Source: Bdellovibrio sp. qaytius (GTDB lineage Bacteria; Bdellovibrionota; Bdellovibrionia; Bdellovibrionales; Bdellovibrionaceae). Taken from it: DNA of 64,000 nucleotides. Position numbers and translations under genes: made by a program. Below the pieces are notes generated by a model. It did not search any database, was not told the DNA's origin, and worked only from the letters and a program-made list of their open reading frames with translations. The stretch is from the NCBI GenBank assembly GCA_004011035.1, contig CP025734.1:2812001-2876000 (forward strand), written 5' to 3'. This document shows positions 18,801 through 26,213 of this stretch, piece by piece (positions within the stretch are counted from its first letter, which is position 1; each line of letters starts with the position of its first letter).

Positions 18801-19379
18801 TGGACTTCCCACACTGACCACGCCTAATGTGCCTGATGATAAACCCAGAAAATTAATTGTCGGTGCGGTTCCATCAATCGTAAATGTACGCGATGATTTT
18901 ACAGTTACAGTTTTGTTTGAAGCATTCGTAGCCGTAGCACGAATTAAGTAATTTACGCCATCAGTATAAGTCGTTGAAGAAACTCCCCAATTAAATGTGC
19001 TTTCTGTGCCAACTGTACTTGGTAACGACGCAGCGCCTGTGATTGTTGTCCATGTTGTTCCGCTATTTGCAGAAACTTCTAATTTAACTGAATACAAACC
19101 TGGATCTACAGAACCTGCGACTGTTGAAGTACCAGATACGATTTGAAATTTAATTTTATGAGTCGCATTTGATTTATAATACGGCCAAGTTGTATCACGA
19201 TCGCCATCAGTAAAAGTCAGCAAGTTAATACCTGGAACTAATACTTGCGAAGGATCCCATTCATCGAAATCAGAATCTCCGACAGGAGCTTGTGACTCTT
19301 GCACCACAGGATCAGTGATTTCAGCCGAGCAGCTGAATAAACAAGATAATAAAAAGCAGATCATTAAAATCTTTTTCAT
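15870..19379 (-). CDS. Large lipoprotein with Ig-like and propeller repeats
   Basis: 1169 residues from ATG 19379 (AGGACGG upstream). Lipobox LFSC, Cys17. N-terminal Ig-like modules (SAEITDPVVQES..., SGTTWTTITGAASLPST) are followed by a long series of NHL/propeller-like units: GKVYFMDATRGVLLVDPVDG, RLLIFDGDRIRRVESDGTI, NTIIGGGTITTYTKA, LQVLPNGNIWFTLGNP and QIRVILPDGKLKTLFGER. The order and wording match the lipoprotein at 12568 (VLPN, IRR, IxGGG), which lacks several modules. The C-terminus is Cys-containing (CVTTTGTCP). Probably a surface-exposed scaffold or adhesin. It begins 2 bases after the upstream gene stops. Confidence 0.75.
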   Translation of the reverse strand: MKKILMICFLLSCLFSCSAEITDPVVQESQAPVGDSDFDEWDPSQVLVPGINLLTFTDGDRDTTWPYYKSNATHKIKFQIVSGTSTVAGSVDPGLYSVKLEVSANSGTTWTTITGAASLPSTVGTESTFNWGVSSTTYTDGVNYLIRATATNASNKTVTVKSSRTFTIDGTAPTINFLGLSSGTLGVVSVGSPTDPLQAKVVNRSFFETSIAASDTTTVIKFICVKAFDAIAPAVDDSCWQDLGDSASKSLTKIDISTFVGFVQNTYQVSIWAMDFAGNMSSLTNGTGVESKDKITIAYNPAVAPTITNMIASTNDSSSQSPSKSETTFSLNQDVFVRWNVTDTDLLTAPISLYYTLDEENFIEVPGAQNITNVSVGCSPGASFTGCRKIAAPSDKYFKIQIKVKDQSGLVSLSATPALNTDKFSIVAGNTDLGINGSANKAIFLSQVRAADVPGDFGTLAVSSKGKVYFMDATRGVLLVDPVDGVQKVFLEKGSTKTGDGGPVSMATTIGNGKITIDYQDRLLIFDGDRIRRVESDGTINTIIGGGTITTYTKAVAAKSLKFSTSMNMYTLLQVLPNGNIWFTLGNPTAQVIDYTMGIYKAAEDKVYFMKLSGKGVKGDPEYVFTTDYIRTIALSFNYRTSQPEFLTTYICFPVPGGCGHKTANFNARNGISVGYGTHAPAYAYWETQMFASRRGAIYWLGAHYPFQLGKYNVATNQWNTVVGGATQGYCADGAVASACKISGIDAFVDGTNTVYFNDAGQIRVILPDGKLKTLFGERKSAGDGSSPLAARMNGVNYMGVWGTSDTVVAADNKEFNIREITQGAAGSINRLAGNYTDDSVNFEPAAENRYSTNAASASSFANEFWGGIQGVQVDPRDGTFYASLTRNGVVVKYEKNAATGKAGKWKLVLGAGGTADYLSTAANGVAGKNISMNGYPLVLHGIMVPDGATSATAAVEAGTSEAYLVGWTQVWNGTCHVNAFAKIFNSTSGTVRKFMGADTAGVCLSDSTFQEGVDISNSVQMPYWGNATMSSVYLKEERALLMANLGAKRIIKAPILRNGSDQIIGAGVSSVFATTSRTIKSFTYKKNASSQYELYYCAYDGTLNKKNLTTGVETNLPLPTSTSGNKFFTCDGSSISWDYNKQQVYFPFRQNGLSGVGKYCVTTTGTCP

Positions 19380-19381
19380 AA

Positions 19382-21208
19382 TTACCGTCCTATACACCTA
19401 ACTGCGTTGACAAAACGACGTTCATCTTTGCTGCGCGTGCCAGTTGTTGGATCAAATAACCAAGCTTTAGAGCGATCAGTTGAATCGACTGTCGCTGTCC
19501 ATTCTGTACCTGCTGTATTTGCATTACCTGCATCAGGCATAACAAAACGAAGGCCATCATGATTTGCGACCATGTAATCGTAAATAGTCGGCAAACGCCA
19601 AGAAACTTTCGGCGTTGAAGTTCTGACTAACCCAGCTTTACCTGAATTATCAATATCTGTATCTGTTGTTGAAAAACCAATTGCATCTTCACAAGCACTG
19701 ATTGGGCTTGCTGTTTGAACTTGGTAAAATGAATTATCACAAATATCACTTGGATCATCTTCGTTGTAATTTCCTGCAATAATATCTGATTGAATCGAGT
19801 TACTGCTGCCAGAAGCTTTACACCAGTTGATACCAGTTGAAACAACACTACTCCACATTAAACCTGTCGATTGATCTTGCCAGACTTCGCGGCCTTTACC
19901 TGAAGAAACACTGCCCGTGCGCGTAACTAACTTCCAGATACCTTCGCCGTTGTGACCTTTAGCTTTACCATTCCATGTTGTTTCGGCACCAAGAATGTTT
20001 GCACAATCTGTAATGCGAGCGCCGATCGTTGCAGAGGCTGTTCCACACGATGTTGTGCTCCATGTAGATCTATCTACGATTGTAATTTGTCCTGATACGA
20101 CATAGCCATCATCGCTTAATGAAATTTTTGGTACCGCATAGTAGTAAGCCGGAAGAGCTGTTCCTGATGCTCCAGAAAAAGTTGTTGTTTCTGAAACGTA
20201 AGTTAAAACATTTGTTGTTGTTGAAGTGGCGCGAGACATTCCCGATCCCCACTCAGTTAATACTCCTGTGAAACTACCTGCGACTCCAAAAATAGTTCTA
20301 TTTTGACGAATGTTACCGGTAGCTAAATTTGTTTCGACTATATTTTTAGCTGCGGCGAACCAGCAACTACCAACGTTGTTTGAAGTACAATTTACGTTAC
20401 GGCCACCGTATTCAGTTGTATAAACAGCAGCGCTCACAGCAGTTTGACATGATCCACCGTTATAACCAGACACGCATGGATTATTACTGCGAATGTATGT
20501 GTTACCAGATCTATTTGTCCAGCAAGCGGCAACGTTTGTAGTTTCGATAGTACAATTTGCTGAACGTCCGCCATAGGCGGTTGTGTACCAGTAATTTGTG
20601 GATGCAACTACGCAAGTCGGATTGATTTCACCTTCGACTGAACAGTTCACAACTGATGTTGTATCTGTAATAATATATCGGCCCGCATCTTTTAACCAAC
20701 ACGGAGCTGTAAGTGCCACGTTTTCGACACAAATATTATTTCGGCCACCATATTCAGTGTCATAGACGAATTGACTAGCTACAGCCTTACATGAGCCGCC
20801 AATTTTACCTTCGCTGTCAGTTGTGCCAGGAACTGTACAAAGTGGAAATGTCACACCTGGAACTAATTCTCCAGTTACACCAAATATTGTAACACCACTT
20901 CTGATATTCGTTGCGCGCAAATCAAGATCATTAACTGCGGCTGTGTTACCATCATACCAACCCAAAGTAATTGGACCAGATACACCACCACTTGTAGTCA
21001 GTAAATTTGCACCTACTGTCGAACGACCACCATAGGCTGTGCTGTAAACATAATTGCTTTTTAAAACCACACATGGCGTTGTTGTCGTACTCACACCAGG
21101 AGTACATTCTGTTAAATCCATAAGTGAAGATTCATCAATTTCAAATTTTGAACATCCGTTCAATAAAATAAAAGCTGTTGTGAATAAAAGTAATATATTT
21201 AATTTCAT
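19382..21208 (-). CDS. YGGR-repeat lipoprotein with C-terminal DUF1566/Lcl-like domain (paralogue 2)
   Basis: 608 residues from ATG 21208 (GCAGG upstream; the frame upstream to 21268 lies inside the preceding gene). Lipobox LLNGC, Cys19. There are four repeats centred on aromatic-x-T-x-YGGR at residues 59, 153, 212 and 267, each followed by a Cys pair (for example TEYGGRNVNC...GSCW). Two IRxGxTIFGVTG-type motifs (102-113, 300-311), of the kind found in tail-fibre-like surface proteins, bracket them. From about residue 430 a domain like DUF1566/Lcl carries GREVWQDQSTGLMWS, WCKASG and WRLPTIYDY. Probably Cys-bridged and surface located. Confidence 0.7.
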   Translation of the reverse strand: MKLNILLLFTTAFILLNGCSKFEIDESSLMDLTECTPGVSTTTTPCVVLKSNYVYSTAYGGRSTVGANLLTTSGGVSGPITLGWYDGNTAAVNDLDLRATNIRSGVTIFGVTGELVPGVTFPLCTVPGTTDSEGKIGGSCKAVASQFVYDTEYGGRNNICVENVALTAPCWLKDAGRYIITDTTSVVNCSVEGEINPTCVVASTNYWYTTAYGGRSANCTIETTNVAACWTNRSGNTYIRSNNPCVSGYNGGSCQTAVSAAVYTTEYGGRNVNCTSNNVGSCWFAAAKNIVETNLATGNIRQNRTIFGVAGSFTGVLTEWGSGMSRATSTTTNVLTYVSETTTFSGASGTALPAYYYAVPKISLSDDGYVVSGQITIVDRSTWSTTSCGTASATIGARITDCANILGAETTWNGKAKGHNGEGIWKLVTRTGSVSSGKGREVWQDQSTGLMWSSVVSTGINWCKASGSSNSIQSDIIAGNYNEDDPSDICDNSFYQVQTASPISACEDAIGFSTTDTDIDNSGKAGLVRTSTPKVSWRLPTIYDYMVANHDGLRFVMPDAGNANTAGTEWTATVDSTDRSKAWLFDPTTGTRSKDERRFVNAVRCIGR

Positions 21209-21209
21209 A

Positions 21210-23117
21210 TTACCTGCCCACACATCTAAAGGCTGAAGTTGAACTGCGTAATTTTGTTGAATGCGCACCTTGTGCGCCGTTGTAAATCCAGGCGCGCGAA
21301 CGAATTGATGACGTCACTGTTGCTGTCCACTCATCTAGATTTCCGTTAGCACCGATATCTGGCATTACAAAACGCAAACCGTTCGAATCAGCCACGTCGT
21401 AATCATACAATGAGGGTAAACGCCATGCGATGGCTGGTGATGAACCAGTCGCCGTAATCGTCATTGAAACTTTTCCGCTATGATCAAAAGAAACATGAGT
21501 TTTTATAAATCCAGCGCCTTCAAAACAACCGCTGTCTGCTGTTGTTTGAGTTTGATTCGCTGCTGAATCACAAATTCCTGAAGGATCTGCTTCTGCAATT
21601 GCAACTGATACCGCCGTTGCACTACTGCTGCCTGAAGCTTTACACCAGTTTGATGCAGTTCCGATGATAGAACTCCATAATAAACCTGTGCGTTCATCAC
21701 GCCAAACTTCGCGGCCTTTGCTTCCTGATTTTGCACCTGAACGACTGACTAAATTCCAAATACCTTGACCGGCATTACCACTTTCAGCACCATTCCATCG
21801 AGCATTCGCACCAAAAATAGTACTGCAATCAGCAATGCGTCCGATAACTGTGGCGCTTGTTGTTCCGCAACTTGTTGTGCCCCAACCAGTGCGATCAACG
21901 GCTTCTAAATTTAAATTTGAAGTGTCTTTACCCTCATCATCAGTCGCAATTTTTGGAACTGTACGATAACCCGATGGTAAATTGGGTAATGATCCATTAC
22001 CTGCATATTGACCACCTTCTGCGGCCGAGCCAATTTGCAGAGTATCAATATTACGATGAGCCCCAGAACCCCAGTCTCCGTTACCAGAAAATGTGCCGAT
22101 GATTCCAAATATTGAAACGTTAATTTTAATACTGTCAGGATCTAAACGCGATTCTAATAATTGTTTTGTACTTGTTGTTACAAAGCAATCACCTGCAGTA
22201 CTAAGGGCATCACAATCTGCTATACGACCACCATATGCTGCCGCATAAACATAACGACCTGGTGCTGTCTGACAAGCTAAGGCATTAATAATGTTATCAG
22301 TACATGGATTACTCGTGTTACTTGCTGAAACGAAATAACCTGTTTGATCTAACCAACAAGCTTGTGTATTTAAACCAAGTACGCAAAGTAATGATCGACC
22401 GCCATATTCAGAAGTGTAACGAAAAGTATGTATAGCACCACGACAAGCTGCGCTTTGCACACCTTCGATAGCGCAAAGTACTGATGAACCTGAATCTGCC
22501 GGTAATGTTTGAGTTACGCGATAACCAATTCCTGCTGCACCGATGTAACATGCTGCTAAGTTTGTTGCCGCTGTGCCGATGTTTGTACAATCTGACGATC
22601 TTCCGCCATAAGCTGCTGTATAAAAATAATCATTTTTGGCCGCAGAACAGCTTCCTGCTAGAGGCGTGGCACCCGAAGTTATTACACAGGCTGCATCGAC
22701 GCCGCCGTCTGCTAAACTTCCCGTAACACCAAATAAATTTATTCCACTTCTGACGTCTGTAGCCGTAATTGTATCAGAAAAATTAATTGTGCCTGATGGA
22801 TACCAACCTTTTGGAATCGCAACACCTGAAGCTCCAGCTGTCGCAGTCACCGTCGTCGAACTTGCTGAGTAACGACCGCCGTATTGCGCAGGATAAACAT
22901 AATGACCTGCCGTTTGATTAATACAAAGTTCAGTTAAAGCTGTTGCTGAATTCACAGCAACATCACAATTTAAAGTTGTATCAGCTAACGAAGCTTCTTC
23001 TTCTGGAGTAGATTTTGAACATGAGGTTGCAACGACCAATAAAAGGCATGCGGCAGAAACTTTTAATTTCTGCCAAATTGAAAATTTGAATGAAAGAATG
23101 ATTCTTTCGTTACTCAA
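21210..23117 (-). CDS. YGGR-repeat lipoprotein with C-terminal DUF1566/Lcl-like domain (paralogue 1)
   Basis: 635 residues. The start is TTG at 23117, overlapping the end of the MotB-like gene by 8 bases. No ATG precedes the signal sequence and no strong ribosome site is present, which suggests translational coupling. Signal and a slightly atypical lipobox VATSC (Cys33). YGGR repeats lie at residues 79, 170, 238 and 295, with Cys pairs after most of them. VRSGINLFGVTG (122-133) and KINVSIFGIIG (331-341) flank the repeats. The C-terminal part (GREVWRDERTGLLWSS, WCKASG, WRLPSLYDYDV) matches the paralogue at 19382. Function unknown; probably an outer-membrane or surface lipoprotein working with the stator. 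Confidence 0.7.
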   Translation of the reverse strand: MSNERIILSFKFSIWQKLKVSAACLLLVVATSCSKSTPEEEASLADTTLNCDVAVNSATALTELCINQTAGHYVYPAQYGGRYSASSTTVTATAGASGVAIPKGWYPSGTINFSDTITATDVRSGINLFGVTGSLADGGVDAACVITSGATPLAGSCSAAKNDYFYTAAYGGRSSDCTNIGTAATNLAACYIGAAGIGYRVTQTLPADSGSSVLCAIEGVQSAACRGAIHTFRYTSEYGGRSLLCVLGLNTQACWLDQTGYFVSASNTSNPCTDNIINALACQTAPGRYVYAAAYGGRIADCDALSTAGDCFVTTSTKQLLESRLDPDSIKINVSIFGIIGTFSGNGDWGSGAHRNIDTLQIGSAAEGGQYAGNGSLPNLPSGYRTVPKIATDDEGKDTSNLNLEAVDRTGWGTTSCGTTSATVIGRIADCSTIFGANARWNGAESGNAGQGIWNLVSRSGAKSGSKGREVWRDERTGLLWSSIIGTASNWCKASGSSSATAVSVAIAEADPSGICDSAANQTQTTADSGCFEGAGFIKTHVSFDHSGKVSMTITATGSSPAIAWRLPSLYDYDVADSNGLRFVMPDIGANGNLDEWTATVTSSIRSRAWIYNGAQGAHSTKLRSSTSAFRCVGR

Positions 23118-24243
23118 GCGTTACTTTGCCCTTTTCATCGACTTTAATATGAACTTCTTTTGTTTTATCTGTCTTAGTTAATGTAATAATCGGAAGTTTT
23201 AGATTTTCAGTCACAGTGATAATGTTAGCTTGAACTTCAGCTGGGTTATCATTGCCGTTTGAATTGTAAAGAGTGACTTTAATTTTGTATGTGCCAGGTT
23301 GTAATTTAGGAGTCTTCCACATTTCTAAACCTGGGCCATAACGGCTATCAATTTCAAATTGACCGTCAACGCCGCCGTAGCTTTTTTTCTTAAAATTGAA
23401 TTTTTTATTGTTCACATCAATGATTTCTAAATCGATATCATGCTTTTCAGAGGCCCATGTTGTGCTGATCATTAAAAAGTTATTTGGATTCTGTGTAATC
23501 GCTTCTTTAGGAACCATCGTTTTCATTTGTGAAACTAATTCTTTTTGTTTTTGAATTAATTTATCGAGTTCTTCTTTGATTTTTTTATTTTCAAGTGTCA
23601 CTGACTGAACTTTTTCTGAAGATGAATCACTAACTGAAGCCAGTTGACGTTTTTGCTCTTCAACAGCTTGTGTTTGGGCTGTTTGCACCGTTTGCTGATC
23701 TTGCATACGCTTTTGTAATTCAGCAATTTTTTGTTCTAATTGCTTTTTCTCAGTCTCTGTAACAGTTAAATCTTTTTTCTTATCAACTTCTTCTTGAGAT
23801 TTTTGTAAGTCTTTAGCTAACTTTTTATTTTTATCTAAAAGTTTTTCTAACATTTCATCTGGAGAAGTTTCTTTTAAATTCGTGGCGCTAATAGCCCCGC
23901 CGAAAGCTTCTTCAGAGATTTTTTTCATTTGCTCTTCCATCTGACCTTTAGAAGTCGTAGAAGACATTGTGTATAAAAGCACGAATAGACCAAATAATAA
24001 GGTCATCATATCGGCGTAAGAAACTAACCAACCCATTTCAGTGCCATGACTGCCGCCAGAGCTATGCCCGCCACCGACGGCGTGGGCTCCACTAAAAACG
24101 GCATCATCATGATGATCATCTATCGATTGACCCGCATTGATTTCTGCTTTTGGAAGAGGATCAAATTCAATACCTGAAGACGTATCGGCTTCAGAATCAA
24201 TGTTGATTTGCTCTTCGCTTGAGTTGTTTTCGTTTTGATTCAT
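23110..24243 (-). CDS. MotB-like stator subunit with a DUF2135-like C-terminus instead of OmpA
   Basis: 377 residues. An acidic His/Gly-rich cytoplasmic N-terminus (1-68) precedes a single membrane helix with the MotB proton-channel motif (MGWLVSYADMMTLLFGLFVLLY), including the critical Asp78. Next come a plug-like stretch and a long Lys/Glu/Gln coiled coil (about 125-245). Residues 255-345 form a beta domain (DIDLEIIDVNNKKFNF...DSRYGPGLEMWK...PGTYKIKVTLYN) that resembles DUF2135/YfaP-type domains. No OmpA-like peptidoglycan-binding motif is present, unlike flagellar MotB. It is 3 bases from the MotA-like gene and is probably the membrane energiser of the operon. Confidence 0.75.
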   Translation of the reverse strand: MNQNENNSSEEQINIDSEADTSSGIEFDPLPKAEINAGQSIDDHHDDAVFSGAHAVGGGHSSGGSHGTEMGWLVSYADMMTLLFGLFVLLYTMSSTTSKGQMEEQMKKISEEAFGGAISATNLKETSPDEMLEKLLDKNKKLAKDLQKSQEEVDKKKDLTVTETEKKQLEQKIAELQKRMQDQQTVQTAQTQAVEEQKRQLASVSDSSSEKVQSVTLENKKIKEELDKLIQKQKELVSQMKTMVPKEAITQNPNNFLMISTTWASEKHDIDLEIIDVNNKKFNFKKKSYGGVDGQFEIDSRYGPGLEMWKTPKLQPGTYKIKVTLYNSNGNDNPAEVQANIITVTENLKLPIITLTKTDKTKEVHIKVDEKGKVTLE

Positions 24244-24245
24244 AA

Positions 24246-25082
24246 TTAAGCCGCTTTATCCTGGTTCTTTTTGCCTTTGTAAGCTGGAATCGCGCCGCCG
24301 TTTTGTAATTGTTTAAATTTAGATTTAAGCGCAATACGTTGCGGAGCTGATAAACGAGAAACAACTGTTTCTGTGACAACTTTTTCTGCGTGACCGCGTT
24401 TAATTAAAATAACCGCTTCAACGATCATATTACGAATATACATTTCATCTTCTGCTGCTTTTGTTGCTGAATCTGATAAAGGTAAAAAGATAAAGTTATT
24501 CATAAAGATACCCCAAAGAGTCGCTGTTAGGGCTACGGCCATCGCACTACCGATAACTTCGATGCCGCCTTTACCAAGGCTAACCATCATTTGAATCATA
24601 CCCGAAGAGGCGCCTAATAAACCTAAGTGAGGAGGATACTTAGCAATATTATTTAAAACTTTTGCGTCTTCGAAATATTTTCGGGCTACGGCATCACGAC
24701 GAGCATGTAAAATGTGAGTCACATCGGCTGCAGAGATATCGCTTTCATTTAAAATTCTAAAAGAATCATTCACGAAAGGATGATTGCTTGAATTTTGATA
24801 CCAGCTACCGCCATACCAATTTTTTACCGTCACTAATAGATCTTCGATCATCGCAGTGTCTTTTTTAGTTTTCTTAAAAAAGAAACCGTTCTTTACGAAG
24901 TTCCAAACTTCTGAGATTTTTTCAAACGAATATGAAAAAAGAGTGATGGCAACAGTTCCGCCCATTACGAGAATAAGAGCATGGCTGTTCAACAACATGG
25001 CTGGAGCACTTAAGCCGTGCACGATACCGAAATAAACGACGGTACAACACGCGACAAGGCCGATAAATACAGATGAATTCAT
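24246..25082 (-). CDS. motA: MotA-like stator subunit
   Basis: 278 residues. Four predicted membrane helices: 1-24 (FIGLVACCTVVYFGIVHGL), about 31-50, and a pair after the large cytoplasmic loop. The family-specific PPHLGLLGASSGMIQMMVSLG and ALTATLWGIFMNNFIFLPLSD blocks are present, including the conserved Pro of each. With the MotB-like partner it should form a proton- or sodium-driven stator. CAGGGGAG precedes the ATG. It heads the seven-gene operon running down to 12568 and has a sigma-28-like promoter 18 bases upstream of its start. Whether it drives the flagellum or another rotary or linear device is open, given the unusual partner. Confidence 0.8.
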   Translation of the reverse strand: MNSSVFIGLVACCTVVYFGIVHGLSAPAMLLNSHALILVMGGTVAITLFSYSFEKISEVWNFVKNGFFFKKTKKDTAMIEDLLVTVKNWYGGSWYQNSSNHPFVNDSFRILNESDISAADVTHILHARRDAVARKYFEDAKVLNNIAKYPPHLGLLGASSGMIQMMVSLGKGGIEVIGSAMAVALTATLWGIFMNNFIFLPLSDSATKAAEDEMYIRNMIVEAVILIKRGHAEKVVTETVVSRLSAPQRIALKSKFKQLQNGGAIPAYKGKKNQDKAA

Positions 25083-25100
25083 GAGATCTCCCCTGCTGAC

Positions 25101-25127
25101 TTATCGGTTTTTTCTCAATTTAGTAAA
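25101..25127 (-). promoter_or_regulatory. Sigma-28 (FliA)-like promoter of the stator/lipoprotein operon
   Basis: On the minus strand TTTA (25127-25124), 15 bases, then ACCGATAA (25108-25101). The -10 box matches 7 of 8 bases of GCCGATAA with correct spacing. The -35 box is weak (2 of 4). The -10 lies 18 bases before the MotA-like ATG, with an AGGGGAG ribosome site in between. The fliA gene lies just upstream. Confidence 0.5.
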
Positions 25128-25202
25128 CCGACCAAAGTTGGTTATATTGTCGACAATGAATAAATTGCTCGCTGAAATGCGAGTCCCGAAACAGGACGAT
25201 GG

Positions 25203-25260
25203 TACTAGGTTGTATTTTATTTAATTACGAATAGGTTTGATTACAGACTTACACCTAGTA
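25203..25260. repeat. Widely spaced inverted repeat upstream of the stator operon
   Basis: TACTAGGT (25203-25210) and ACCTAGTA (25253-25260) are perfect inverted copies separated by 42 bases. They lie 120-180 bases before the MotA-like start in the fliA/mot intergenic region. The spacing suits a looped or dimeric regulator site better than a hairpin. Confidence 0.3.
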
Positions 25261-25276
25261 GACACACCAGTTGCTG

Positions 25277-25315
25277 AAAAATGCGTTTGTTGTTATGGAA
25301 TGAAACAACAAACGC
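25277..25315 (-). terminator. Rho-independent terminator of fliA
   Basis: A perfect 12-bp stem (25283-25294 with 25304-25315, GCGTTTGTTGTT/AACAACAAACGC) has a 9-base loop, followed on the minus strand by A then five T. It separates fliA from the stator operon, so that operon needs its own promoter. Confidence 0.8.
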
Positions 25316-25343
25316 GGTGGCTAGAATTTTTTATTAATTAAAA

Positions 25344-26129
25344 CTAGATCGCTTCTAGTTCGCCAGCTTCAATCGAAGCCGCAAGTTTAGCACGTAAGCG
25401 TAAAACTGCTTGGGCGTGTAACTGAGAAACACGTGATTCAGTCACGCGTAGAACTTGTCCGATCTCTTTTAAATTAAGATCTTCAAAGTAATAAAGAGAT
25501 AACACTAAACGTTGGCGCTCTGGCAAATCTTCGATCGCCTTTGCTACAACGTCTTTCACAACTTTTACATTTAATTGATTAAATGGATTATGTGATTTAG
25601 CACCTTCTAATAAATTCACGATTGATTTTTTATCTGAATCGCTGAATGAAGGTTGATCATCAATAGAAAGTAAACTGACCGGACGAACTTGATTGATTAA
25701 ATCATGAAATTCTTCGATCGGCATATTTAAACGCGCAGAAATTTCTTCATCAGTCGGAGAACGACCTAATTCAGATTCTAAAGCTGTGATCGTGCGATCT
25801 AAGGCTTTTGATTTATCACGCACTGAACGCGGAATCCAATCCTGTGAACGCAATTCATCTAAGATCGCTCCACGAATACGAAATTCAGCATAAGTTTTAA
25901 ATTTGTTATCACGAGTTGGATCCCATTTATCGATAGCATCCATAAGACCGATCGCACCAGCAGAGATTAAATCATCGATATCGATGTTTGGTGGAAGACG
26001 AACAGCAATCTTTTGCGCCACGAAACGAATAAGTGGTGCGTACTCTTTGATAAGCTCTTCTTTTTGCTCGCGCTTAATTTTTTTAGGCTCATCTTTAGAG
26101 TACTTTTTCAGTAGATTCGCTTTAGACAT
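25344..26129 (-). CDS. fliA: Flagellar sigma-28 factor
   Basis: 261 residues of the FliA/WhiG sigma family. Region 2 (YAPLIRFVAQKIAVRLPPNID, DLISAGAIGLMDAIDKWDP, FKTYAEFRIRGAILDELRSQDW) is followed by region 3 and region 4 (LPERQRLVLSLYYFEDLNLKEIGQVLRVTESRVSQ, read in parts). It directs transcription of late flagellar genes. GAGGGGAAG lies 7 bases before the ATG. It is separated from flhG by 84 bases, so it may have its own promoter. A FlgM-like anti-sigma gene is not in the window. Confidence 0.93.
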   Translation of the reverse strand: MSKANLLKKYSKDEPKKIKREQKEELIKEYAPLIRFVAQKIAVRLPPNIDIDDLISAGAIGLMDAIDKWDPTRDNKFKTYAEFRIRGAILDELRSQDWIPRSVRDKSKALDRTITALESELGRSPTDEEISARLNMPIEEFHDLINQVRPVSLLSIDDQPSFSDSDKKSIVNLLEGAKSHNPFNQLNVKVVKDVVAKAIEDLPERQRLVLSLYYFEDLNLKEIGQVLRVTESRVSQLHAQAVLRLRAKLAASIEAGELEAI

Positions 26130-26213
26130 TCAGTTTCTTCCCCTCGCGTACGTAACATATATAGTTTACCGAAAAATTTGCGGTTTCCGATAGTCCAATA
26201 ATTATTTTATCAA

